32,317 nt of DNA from Mnemiopsis leidyi (GCA_000226015.1 JH152668.1:20957-53273), one strand, 5' to 3'. Positions 21,778 through 31,667 are shown, numbered from the stretch's first letter. Notes: generated by a model not told the origin, from the sequence alone. Translations and numbers: made by a program.

Positions 21778-22136
21778 TAGGGGGGGGGGGGCCACGTCCC
21801 TAAAAAGCCCATTTTTACCTCCGCGGACCCCCGAAGGGCCCTAAAAAATGGGCTTTTTTGGGCTTTTTTTGGGCCCTAGAAAAAATTAAAATCATGCTTT
21901 ATATTAGAATAATTTAGATCAATTCAAACTCGTTTTTTGCATCGTTTTCAATTTTAAAAGGCACTTTGCATGATTTAACCCGTTGTTCTATTGAAATTTA
22001 GTCCCAAAAACCCCTTATTCGTCCCAATTTTGATCCCAAAAAGTAGCAATTGTCACTTCATTTGGTAAAGTTTTCACGTACTGCTGGGATGCTACTGTAG
22101 CATTACTTAAATAGTAACTACTACTGGTTTATTGCA

Positions 22137-24727
22137 GGGTTTTGGGGGTACTACAAGGATATAACAGGGGGATTACTGGGGTACTATTAGGGTCCAACTG
22201 TTGTACCAAGTTGGGGTACCACCGTGAAACCACTGGGCTCATACTTTGGTACTACCGGTATATTACTGGGATACTACAGCTGGGTTACTTCTGGGATACT
22301 ACTTGAGTACTACTGGAGAACCACCGGGTTACTACCTGGGTACTATTGTGGTTGATAGGATGGTTTATAGGGTGTTAAAAGGGACTATTGGAATAATACT
22401 GGGGTACCACTGGGGAACTACATGGGAGCCACAACTTGGTACTACTAGGATACTACTAGATTACTACTGGGATACTACTCGGATATTACTGGGGTGCTAA
22501 TGGAGTACTACACGAGTACTACTGGGGTACCGTTGGGGCACTTCTGCACTGGGATACAGCTATGATAATGGGATACTATTGGGGTACTACAACTGGTTTA
22601 CTACTGGAATACTACAAGGGTTCAGCTGGGGTACTACTGGGCCTAAAGCACTACATGGGCACTACTGGGGAACTACTAGGATACTAATGGGGTACCAGTA
22701 ACCACTGGGTTATTACTGGGGTACTACTGTTGTTTAAAGGGGTACTATTGGGATAATACTAGGATACTACTGGGATATGACTGGTGTACACTTCTGGGGT
22801 ACTACAGGAGTCCTAGAGGGGAACCTTGGGGTACCACTGGGGTACTTTAAAACAACTACCGAGGTACTACAGGAGTTCCACCTGGGTACCATTGGAGGAC
22901 TTTTAGGGTTCCACAGCTAGGTGACTACTGGGGTAATTCAGTGGTACAACTGGGACATTACTGGAGTACTTAAGGAGTACTACAAGGGTACTTATATAGG
23001 AGTAATATTGTAGGAATACTACCTGGGTACTAGAGAATTTCTACTCACCAATTGGGTCACTTCTTGGGTTCTACAGCAGTACTAAGTAGGCGTTCTACTA
23101 TGGTACTGCTGTGATACTACTGGGGTATTATAACTGGGTAACTTTAGGGATACTGGGGTACTACAGTGGTACTACTGGGATACTACTGAGTCACTACTGG
23201 GGTACTACAGTAATACTAATGGGATACTACTGGGGTACTACAGTGGATACTACTGGGATACTACTGGGATACTACAGTGGTACTACTGGGTTACTAATGG
23301 GAATACTACTGGGTCACTACTGGGGTACTACAGTGTTACTACTGGGATACTTATGGGATACTACTGGGTCACTACTGGGGTACTACTGTGGTACTACTGG
23401 GATCTAATGGGATACTACTGGGGCACCACTGGGTTACTAATGAGGTACTACAGTGGTACTACTGGGATACTACTGGGGTACCACTGGATATTGCTTGAGT
23501 TCCAAAGGAGTGATACAGGAGAAACATAGGAATAATCCTGGGCTACCAGTGGATTCCTAATTGGTACTGCAGGAGTACTACTTGGGTACCATTGTTTCAC
23601 TTCTGGGATTCTGCAGACTACCAAGTAGGGGTACTACTATGGTACTGCTTGGATGCTACCTGGGTACTACAGCTGGATTACTACTGGTGTACTACTGGCT
23701 TACTGGGGGTTACTAAAGAATTGTACTCAGGTACTACTATGGTATCGTTGCATCGGGGTACTCATAGGGTACTATTGGACCTTGAGTACTACATGTGCAT
23801 TGATTGGGCACTGCTGGGTACTACTCATGGTTCACTATACTGTGGTATTACCGTGGTTGTAAAAGGTTCCCAAGGTTCTATTGGGATAACACTGGAGAAC
23901 CTTTGGGTAACACTTTTGCACTACTGGAGTACTACTGGGGTACTACAGGGATACTACAAGGATATTACTGGGGTGCCACTGCGTTATTACTAGGATTCAC
24001 AAGGAGTACTACAGGCCAGGGGTACCACTGGAGTACTACTTGTGCACTTCAGGAGTACTTGTGGGGTACCATTGGGTTACTATTAGGGTAATTTTGCACT
24101 ACTTAGTTGGGGTACTGCCGGGATACTACTGTGATACTACTGGGGTACTGCAGAAGTACTAGTGAGGTACTGCAGTTTTACTAAGTTGGGGCACTACTAA
24201 GGTAGTTCTGGGATACTTCTCAGTGCTGGAGCACTACAGCTTTGTTACTACTGGGATACTACTGGATAACTTTTGGGATACACCTGGGGTACTACTGTGG
24301 TACTACTGGGGTCGTAGCGGTTTAACTAAGGTACTACTGGGGTATTATATTGCTAGTGAACTACTTAGAATACAACTGGGGTACTACTTTGTTATTGCTG
24401 GGATACTGCTAGGGTACTACAGGAATGCTACTGGGTTACTACTGGGGTACTGCAGGGACACTAAAGGGGTGTTCTTGGGGTACAATTGCAGCACCACTGG
24501 GGTACAACTGTGGTACTACCGGGATACTACATGGGTAGTATAGGAGTGCTTCTGGAGAACTACTCAGTACTGGGGTACAACAGGGACAGAAATGGGGTTA
24601 AATTGGGACACTACGTGGGTACTACAGTGGTATAGGTACTACTGTGGTACTACTTGGTTACTACTGGTGGTCTACAGTGGTTTATAGGGGTACTATTCGG
24701 ATATTACTGTGGTACCACAGGAGTACG
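22137..24727. repeat. 2.6-kb degenerate 11-bp minisatellite
   Basis: Roughly 230 diverged units close to GGGGTACTACT, with frequent GGGATACTACT variants and occasional indels. It is most regular at about 23100-23480. Each unit carries a run of 3-4 G, so the + strand has many closely spaced G tracts. Open frames encoding YYWGTTG-type peptides are by-products of the repeat. The array lies inside the 3.5-kb TA-flanked unit. Confidence 0.93.
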
Positions 24728-25150
24728 ACTGACAGCAGGACTAGACCCTGTATGATCTTCTGCATTTAAGCAATAAGACAGAACTTAACTCACTGTTTCA
24801 TCTCTAAAACTTTGCCTGACTCTGTTCCTTACAAGTTGCCACTAGGACATAGATTATCATTTCAAGACAGTAATGAACGACCATGATCCCTCTCTTATAG
24901 TAGTTAATCTCTCTAACATGTGTTTCTACTTATTTGCCATTGTTGAATGCAAAGATATGGTATACATCTACAAAAATTTACTGACTGATACATGATTAAG
25001 TCTATTCGATGTAAACTAGTTCTAAAATGATCTCTTTTAAAGCTTTCTCATGGTGAAATTGATGAAAATAACAGTATTTCGGCCAGTTTTGATCATATCT
25101 CCCATAATTATAACACAATATACTGTCTAAAGTTGGATAAAGTCATAAAA
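24728..25150. other. Spacer between the minisatellite and the right inverted end
   Basis: AT-rich non-coding sequence, with no exon or transposase recognised. Confidence 0.5.
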
Positions 25151-25309
25151 TTTTAGGGCCCAAAAAGTCCCATTTTTACCTTCGGGGAACCCTCAAGGGC
25201 CCTTAAAAAATGGGCTTTTTTGGGCTTTTTAGGGACGTGGCCCCCCCCCCCCCCCCCTAGTATAAGATTATATGCATTACAAATTACACATCCCTTGTCG
25301 GCTACTATA

Positions 25310-25463
25310 ACCGTCCATTTATATTAACTGGTTCACGTTTCCTCGGTATTTACTTTCCTTTTCTTGATGCTTATGGTTTTGTTGGGGACCGTCCATTTAT
25401 ATTAACTGGTTCACGTTTCCTCGGTCTTCACTTTTCTTTTCTTGATGCTTATGGTTTTGTTGG
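25310..25463. repeat. 78-bp tandem duplication upstream of an ARID2 exon
   Basis: Two adjacent copies of a 78-bp segment beginning ACCGTCCATTTATATTAAC, at 25310 and 25388, with only a few differences. They end about 47 bases before the ARID2-like exon at 25511 and are intronic or in the upstream region. Confidence 0.9.
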
Positions 25464-25510
25464 TATTCATCTTAATTCTCAAATTTAAACTTAATATAAT
25501 CTTTATTCAG

Positions 25511-25893
25511 GAGTTCAGACGGACCAGCCTACTTCATGAAGATAAAGAGTATCGCCCCAAAAACAGCTGCATCTCGGCCCAACACTCCTATAACTCAATT
25601 CAGTACTCCCAAACTTCCTGCAACCGATACGGCATCTTCTAAAATCAAACTTAACCCCCTGCCTTTGTCGGAGTTAGCTGACGACGCTTTCAAGTTTGTC
25701 CCAGACAAGAAAGTGGAAAGTGAGGAAGAAATGAGGAGTTCTGAGGATGAGGAGGAAGATTGTGGGAAGATTAAGCGGAGGAAACGGAAAAGGAAAAAGA
25801 AAGAGCTAGATGAAATTATAGTTGCTGAAATTATCGTGGAAGAGTTGAACGATTCAGATCCTAAGATAATTGAAGAATGTGAAGATTTAGATG
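25511..25893 (+). CDS. ARID2: ARID2-like exon, just after the RFX domain
   Basis: A 383-base exon with acceptor TTTATTCAG and donor GATG|GTGAGA, entering in phase 2 and leaving in phase 1. It begins SSDGPAYFMKIKSIAPK, which lines up with the residues directly after the RFX-like DNA-binding domain of vertebrate ARID2 (SSSNGQ…VKRRAIP). An acidic run (SEEEMRSSEDEEEDCG) and a strongly basic run, KIKRRKRKRKKK, probably a nuclear localisation signal, follow. ARID2 is the BAF200 subunit that defines the PBAF form of SWI/SNF. No RFX, armadillo or ARID exon precedes it in the window. If transcription started nearby, the ATG at 25536 would be the first in frame, as a TAA stands at 25497. Confidence 0.7.
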
Positions 25894-26016
25894 GTGAGAT
25901 AATTAAGTTATCATTTTGTTTCAGATAAATAGGTCATTTACTTCAAACTGATTTTGTTTGGTTGAAAAGTTGAATACCTTGTTAACATGAACTTGCCTAC
26001 ATTCACTTTCCAACAG

Positions 26017-26234
26017 GCCGAATTTTAGCCCAGGAGAAGGATTTCCCGGCCTCCCCAGAACCAGCACGCATTATGAAGACGTACAGCGCCAAGAGGAGAC
26101 TGTCAAGTGAGAGTCTCACCCCGCGTCCAAATAACGTGTTTAACAACTTTAACCAGCAGCAGCCCAGACAGTACAGTCAGTATAAGAAAACACTGATGTT
26201 GGATCTCTCTACAACACCGGAAAAAAAACAGAGG
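26017..26234 (+). CDS. ARID2: ARID2-like middle exon
   Basis: A 218-base exon with acceptor TTTCCAACAG and donor AGG|GTAAAT, phase 1 to phase 0. It reads RILAQEKDFPASPEPARIM, then SAKRRLSSESLTPRP and a Gln/Asn-rich stretch, ending TPEKKQR. No domain is recognised. The SP/TP sites and basic patches suit a nuclear protein. It is tied to the gene by phase continuity with the exons on both sides. Confidence 0.7.
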
Positions 26235-27117
26235 GTAAATGTTTCTCGTTATTTCCCGTCAAATGCCGTTTTGCGCCGAAGGTGCAAAAAGGCATTACTA
26301 AGGGTTACTAAGGGTTAACGATCGAGGGGGTGGATGGACAATGTGTATACTATGTTTATGTCGTGTGTACGTACGTTACGTTCGTGCGCGCGCTCCTTTA
26401 TCTGTGTTAACAGACTTAAGTGCCTCCGGCCGACAAATGTAGTTCACATTATGAAATGTATACATGATTGCCTCAATTATTTGTTCTAATCATGCAACAA
26501 TCGCAACAAGATGTACCATCAATCAAGAGATACGATCAAAATTCTTTTAAACTGAAGTTTCATTGAACTTAATTTGTCTTGAATGACAGATTACCTAGAT
26601 TGGAAGATGAATGTAACACGATTTTAAACGTTCAGCCGGACAATTTTAATTAACGACTTATCCACTCCATTTGTAAAAACACATGAACGTTGTACGAATA
26701 AAGGTCGCATATACAATACAATAATGGCAACGTTATGCAGACTCGAGATATTTGAAACAAACAATGAAAGAAACCCGCTAGCCGCTATTGTGTTCAAACT
26801 TTGCGCGTGCAGCGTGCAGTTTTCAAATCTTGCATCGAACGGCTGCATTAATTCGCGCGTTTAACACGTGCAGAACAATGAAATTGACCGAAATGACGTC
26901 TGGTTAGTGGTTTGCGAAATGCGAGTTGCCTGTTGCGTATTTTTAATCCTCATCCCGTGAATTGTAATAACAATAAGCGATGGCATGACACATGAAATTC
27001 AGCGGTCGCCTGACACAATGAAAGCGGCCGCAAGTCTTGATTGGTTTTAAATATGCGAGCACTCGTTTCGACAAAAGTGTCTGATTAATTTTCTTTTTTC
27101 ACCACAAATATTTTCAG
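26235..27117. other. ARID2-like intron
   Basis: A phase-0 intron with CpG-containing, GC-richer patches (26380-26400 and 26790-27030). No exon was seen, and the open frame at 26624-26848 on the minus strand has no domain. The acceptor is ATATTTTCAG at 27117. Confidence 0.7.
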
Positions 27118-29613
27118 ATGGAGCAAAACGCCGCTCAAGCCAACTCATTCGCGAGAGCAACCTCTCCGGAGTTTAACTCAAACAATTCTCCCACATTCGA
27201 TAGAACTAACGAACAAGCAGTATCGCCTACTTTCGATAATCACAACAATTCTGTGAAGGAGGGCTCGAAATCTCCAACATTTGATAGATCTCCTGTGTTT
27301 AACTCTTCTGAACCCTCTCTGAAGAAGGCCAGGCCGACAGAGCATAAATCACCTACTTTTGATAAAACAGGATCACCTACTTTCGATAAGCCTGGATCAC
27401 CTACTTTCGATATGCCTGGATCGCCAACTTTTGATAAACCAGGATCACCTACTTTCGATACACCGGGCTCACCTACTTTTGATAGACCAGGATCACCTAC
27501 TTTCGATAAGCCTGGATCACCTTCTTTTGATAGACCAGAATCACCCACTTTTGATAAATCAGGATCACCTACTTTTGATAAAGCAGGATCACCTACTTTC
27601 GATAAAGCTGGATCACCTACTTTTGATAAAGTAGGATCACCTACTTTCGATAGACAAGGATCACCTACTTTCGATAAAGCAGGATCACCTACTTTCGAAA
27701 AGGCTGGATCACTTACTGTCCAGAAAGAACAATCTGGTTTTGAAAAGAAAAGTTCTCCAATATTTAACAAGAAACAAGTTCAAGCACCCTCATCGGAAAC
27801 AGATGAAGTTCCCATACTTGATAAGAAAGATTCGCCAACATCAGAAAAATTGGTTCCAAGTAATCAGGTACAATGTCAGAACTCATTACCCGTTACAAAA
27901 TCATCTCTCAAATCGACATCAGAAGTAGTCGATCATCTAAACTCGGTAGAAAGTTCAAACTTGATGTTAGACGATCCGGCTTGTACGTTCTCTCCACTCC
28001 CCAGCTTCGAGCCAGACACTTCAATATTTGATAGGAATTCTGAGAATTCGACCGGCAAATCGAACAAATTGAAGATCGACAACGACATTTTTGTATCAGA
28101 AGCGGAGGTATCATTCACATCAATATCCCCCAAGAAAACTGCCCCAGTTTACAGTTCATGTGCTCAAGTTCAGAGCAGTCCAAGTTGTCAGAGGAAAGTG
28201 TTAGTATCGCCCGCTCCCGATCACAGAAAGAACGTTCTGAAGACAGTCGTGTCCAACCATCAGTCCGGAGAAATTTCCACCGTCTCTCTTATACCAATTT
28301 CGATTTCAGGACACATAAATTCTCGGCCAGTTCCTCAAATGTCATCTGGGATTCAGACCATTACACCTGACTCTAGAATCTCCAACAGTACTGTAAACAC
28401 TGTCAGATTGGCTAAAATCTCACCCCTAAAGTCGAACCCTCAGTTTGGGAACCAGAGTTCTCAGATACAAATGTTGGCACCTAGCCAGCAACAGAACGTG
28501 ATGGTGGTTAACCAGCAACCTGGATCTTCCCAGCAGGTTTATGTGATGCCGTCCTCTCAGCAGCGACTAATCATGTCCCCTCCCAGCAGTTCAACTCAAC
28601 AAGTTTTAGTTCTCCCTCAGTCTCAACTCTCCAGCTCTCAGCAAATCTTCATAGCATCTCAAAACCCGGGTTCAAACCAGCAAGTGTTCGTGTCTCAGTC
28701 TCCACAGCAACCTAGCTTGTCAGGGCAACCAATCTTGATAGCTACGTCTGCAGCCAACTCTGGTCAGCCAATCTTTATAGCCCAACACAATCAAACTCCT
28801 CAGACCGCTCAAGTCATCCTCACATCTCAAAGTCAAGCAAGTTCCGGTCCTCAGTTTATCCTGGCTCCACAGCCTCAAGCAAACACTGGTCAAATTATCC
28901 TATCTCCTAACAACTCGGCTGGCTCCCAGCAAGTCCTAATCGCCCAGCAGTCTGCTTCTAACGGTCCGGTTCTGGTGCAGGCACCAAACTCACAAGTACA
29001 AGGACAAATCCTGCTGGCACCTCAGGGCCAGGTACCTCAGAATCCTGTCCTGATATCGACAGCCTCCAGCGCCAGGGTTATAGTGTTACCTCAATCTCAA
29101 CAAGCTAACAACCAAGTCTTGTTGGCTCCACAACACAGTTCTCAGAACGCAGTACAACAGTTTGTTATCGGCACTCAAACTTCCCCTCCATCCTCCTCAG
29201 AACAGATGATGCTCTCACCCACTCCTGTCTTCATCAACTCCAGCTCAAACCCCGTCATCATCTCTCAGTCAGGGTCTCCCACCAAACAGATCCTTGTTCC
29301 ACTCTCTGCCTCTTCTTTCTCAGCTGCTCGCATCTCGTCCGGCCACGTCACGTCATACTCCTCCGTCAACCCTCATGTGTCGTCATACTCTTCCGTGAGC
29401 TCTAACGTGACGTCACAGTCGACATCCCTGACCACGTCCTGTACCACAGTGTACTCAGAACCGGTTGTGTGCACCGCGCCGGGGAGGTACACTTTCACCC
29501 TCTCTCCCTCCAAGATGCCAGTTATGAGTCCTATCAAGGTGACGCACATTTCTCCTATCAAGTTCATGACAAACGGAAGTGGAGGAACTGTCGCTCTGGT
29601 GTCGGGCAGTCAG
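27118..29613 (+). CDS. ARID2: ARID2-like giant low-complexity exon
   Basis: A 2496-base exon encoding 832 residues, phase 0 at both ends (acceptor TATTTTCAG, donor CAG|GTAAAC). The ATG at 27118 is simply the first codon of the exon and not the start. Vertebrate ARID2 also has one very large exon for its disordered Gln/Ser-rich middle. Parts in order: scattered SPTFDR sites, a 15-copy SPTFDKxG octapeptide array (27349-27708), a Ser/Asp-rich stretch, a long Gln-rich ladder of QQV(F/L)V-type motifs (about 28480-29190), then a Ser/Thr/Val-rich end with SPIKVTHISPIKF. The many Ser-Pro sites could be phosphorylated by proline-directed kinases. The protein would be nuclear. No stop or frameshift interrupts the exon. 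Confidence 0.88.
27349..27708 (+). repeat. Coding 24-bp minisatellite (SPTFDKxG)15
   Basis: Fifteen in-frame 24-base units encode SPTFD(K/R/M/T)(P/A/T/S/V/Q)G, with single variants SPSFDRPE and SPTFEKAG. The codons alternate between TTC/TTT and GGA/GGC, so the protein sequence is more uniform than the DNA. A decayed sixteenth unit (SLTVQKEQ) follows. Confidence 0.97.
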
Positions 29614-29748
29614 GTAAACTTAGTTATTTGAACCATTTAATTTCACAAGTTTCATCTTGAAGAGATCAGTTTAAAGCTTTTTATTAGGGATCCTACACCA
29701 GGTGCCAAGAAAATAGAGTTCTAGACCGTAACAAGAACAACTTTACAG

Positions 29749-29896
29749 CCGCGAGTCGGAAGTGCAGCACCTCAGACGACCCAAGTACCCAGCTCTAAAC
29801 GTCCCCTGACCCGGATAGCGCCGCGCCCTTCGCCATACAACACGACTACTTTCTCTACTATTGTATCTACCGCTTTACAAACTACAGGTAGTACAG
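29749..29896 (+). CDS. ARID2: ARID2-like exon with tandem in-frame donors
   Basis: The acceptor ACTTTACAG gives a clean phase-0 continuation, PRVGSAAPQTTQVPSSKRP followed by a Ser/Thr-rich part. The earlier AG at 29687 leads to a stop codon and is rejected. Two donors nine bases apart, ACAG|GTAGTA (exon end 29887) and ACAG|GTAATT (exon end 29896), keep the same phase and differ by three residues (Gly-Ser-Thr). Which one is used cannot be told from the sequence. Confidence 0.65.
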
Positions 29897-30022
29897 GTAA
29901 TTAGTATTGGTTTTACTACTTGATAACATCGAGCTCTATGTTTCATTCAACCAAAACTTGTTATATTTTCTAAACCTCATCCTATTAGCTAACAATTGTC
30001 TCTAATTTATACTTAATTTCAG

Positions 30023-30161
30023 TAGACCCAAGCATTAATACAACCACTCCCTCAAACCCTGCTGTTTGTCCAACTCCCTCTGTGACAACAGACAGAAAAC
30101 GGAAACTTGTCCTTCCACCCTCAAAACACACTTACCCTTGCCACTGGAAAAATTGCACTGG
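30023..30161 (+). CDS. ARID2: ARID2-like exon opening the first zinc finger
   Basis: A 139-base exon with acceptor CTTAATTTCAG and donor GG|GTAAGA, phase 1 to phase 2. It reads a Thr/Pro-rich part, then DRKRKLVLPPSKHTYPCHW and KNCTG. The CHWKNC is the zinc-binding Cys pair (C-x4-C) of the first of two C2H2 fingers, as in vertebrate ARID2 (CLWQSC). The finger is completed by the next exon. Confidence 0.85.
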
Positions 30162-30287
30162 GTAAGAAACCTTTCTCTTTGTAGTTTAATTTAAGGAAAA
30201 TATTTAATCTATAGTCATAGCTGGTTGTTAAATTTGATGATTTCTGTCTTCTGTTTGAAGACGTCTAACCAGACCCCCAATCCCCAG

Positions 30288-30426
30288 CGGGTTTGAGAAG
30301 GAGGTGGATCTCCGGAACCACCTGCTGACTAAACACGTGTCTGAGAGTCCGTCAGCGTGTCTCTGGGTTACGTGTTGTGAGAATCCTGGAGCTAGATCTA
30401 CATACTCTCTCATCTTCCATCTCAAG
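30288..30426 (+). CDS. ARID2: ARID2-like exon with zinc finger 1 end and finger 2
   Basis: Three in-frame acceptors are possible (exon start 30261, 30273 or 30288). Only 30288 gives a finger with the family spacing C-x4-C-x12-H-x4-H (CHWKNC…NHLLTKH), so it is chosen. The exon continues with the second finger, ACLWVTCCENPGARSTYSL, which parallels CLWEGCEP of vertebrate ARID2 but has 14 residues instead of 12 between Cys and His. It ends HLK at the donor AAG|GTCAGT, phase 0. Confidence 0.82.
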
Positions 30427-30532
30427 GTCAGTCTTAATATTTTCTTGGTAGAGCAAATCTGAACTGTAAAAGTTGGCAGCTCTCACAGGTCCACGCTTGT
30501 CTCCTTCAGTTCTGACATCAAACTCTCCTCAG

Positions 30533-30877
30533 AACATCCACGCTCGAGCACCCCTGCTAACCCACATACCCTGCCCAAACTACACCCGGGAGAAAGTTCG
30601 ACTTCTCCTCTCTCGGACCCTGCCCTGGAACGACCCCAGAGAGACTCCCATCACCAAGTCTCTCCACCTCCTCACTGCCCTGATCATCAGGAACTTGATC
30701 TACTTCACTCCTGAACTTGTCGGGGACGTTTCCCGCTTTGAGACTGTCTTCGCTACCATCGCCATGTCTACCCAGGAAGCGGGCAAGGTTCTGACGGACG
30801 TTTTAGCGTTGACTTCAGGAATTTCTGAGGATGCGGAGGAGGACGTTTTTGTCACCCATCTCCCGCCGTTTAGGTGA
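30533..30877 (+). CDS. ARID2: ARID2-like terminal exon with stop
   Basis: The acceptor AACTCTCCTCAG at 30532 is chosen over AGs at 30488 and 30509 because those lead to a stop. It also completes finger 2 as H-L-K-N-I-H (H-x4-H). The exon then reads a short linker and ETPITKSLHLLTALIIRNL, the conserved C-terminal helical region of ARID2 (EGPITKHIRLTAALILKN in vertebrates), and ends at TGA 30875-30877 after DVFVTHLPPFR. The total from 25511 is about 1289 codons, close to what follows the RFX domain in vertebrate ARID2, so the C-terminus is complete. Confidence 0.9.
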   Translation, partial: NIHARAPLLTHIPCPNYTREKVRLLLSRTLPWNDPRETPITKSLHLLTALIIRNLIYFTPELVGDVSRFETVFATIAMSTQEAGKVLTDVLALTSGISEDAEEDVFVTHLPPFR

Positions 30878-31660
30878 TGCGATAAATTATATTTTTACAA
30901 TGTATGTACTCGGTTTTTATTTTCACTCAAGTTATCATCAGTTTAATTTGTATATTAAAATCGAAAGCAGACGTAATGGTATATTATGTATGGAATTTCT
31001 TTTTAATTTGTGCTTTTATATCGCACGTTCAGGAATTTTTAAATGTTTTTGTCGTTCAAGATATTTGAGCACCAATTATTTAATCCCCCTGGTCGCCAAA
31101 ATCGTTATGACAAGGAATTAATTTATGATTAAGTTAAAGTATGCCTTTATTTGGACGTTCCTTGCACCAGAACTAGAAGTGCATTTTTTCTTTATGCTTA
31201 AAGTTGAACGTTCACAAAGTAATTTAATAGTAATTAATTATGTACGAATGTACGATGAACTTATTAATAAGAAAGTATTTCATTTCTCTCGCTTTCCACA
31301 GCGAGCAACAACAAAAAGACTCCGTTTTACTTTGACCTACAGTTTCGTATTTACCAGTCGTCCCGGTCCAGTCACCAAACTTTCTCTACACAGTGTACAC
31401 TATGTCTATAGTATATCATCCTAAATTATACTTAAAGTTAAACTGTTACAGTTCAGAATGATAGTACAACCTCCGGCGCGGTATCCGTATGATTGCGGCA
31501 CATTTCCACATTCGGCAGCAGAACTCACAACTCACTCTCAAACAAAATAACGATCGCACATTTTTGCTAGACGTCGCCTAGCCCTGCTGCTCGCCACGCG
31601 TGAGGCTAGCAATCGAGTTGAGTAGTACTAGTTCCGGGCCGCGACGATTGCTTATGCTAA
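30878..31660. other. ARID2-like 3' UTR and downstream DNA
   Basis: AT-rich sequence after the stop codon. An ATTAAA at 30954-30959 could be a poly(A) signal. The open frames here show no domain. Confidence 0.5.
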
Positions 31661-31667
31661 ACTTTGA

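Larger units (their letters stand above)
21780..25257. mobile_element. 3.5-kb TA-flanked unit with inverted G/C-run ends
   Basis: The left end at 21780 is a run of 12 G followed by CCACGTCCCTAAAAAGCCC. The right end is the inverted counterpart, GGGCTTTTTAGGGACGTGG followed by 17 C, ending at 25257. TA flanks both ends (21778-21779 and 25258-25259). Inside each end lies a related core of about 80 bp in direct orientation, containing a near-palindrome of AAAAAGCCCATTTTT and its complement. This layout (inverted tips plus direct subterminal repeats plus TA) resembles that of the 813-bp element at 13329. No transposase frame is visible. The interior is mostly an 11-bp minisatellite. It could instead be two short palindromic elements in opposite orientation flanking a minisatellite. 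Confidence 0.65.

Noticed and set aside
23111..24543. Open frames with YYWGTTGILLGYY-type peptides
   Set aside because: They are translations of the 11-bp minisatellite, open in several frames at once.
27240..27770. Minus-strand open frame of 176 codons (SKVGDPGL repeats)
   Set aside because: It is the antisense shadow of the coding SPTFDKxG array in the ARID2-like exon.
29688..29748. Earlier acceptor TTATTAG for the ARID2-like exon at 29749
   Set aside because: In the required phase it runs into a TAA after about 36 codons, while the acceptor at 29748 gives a continuous frame to the next exon.
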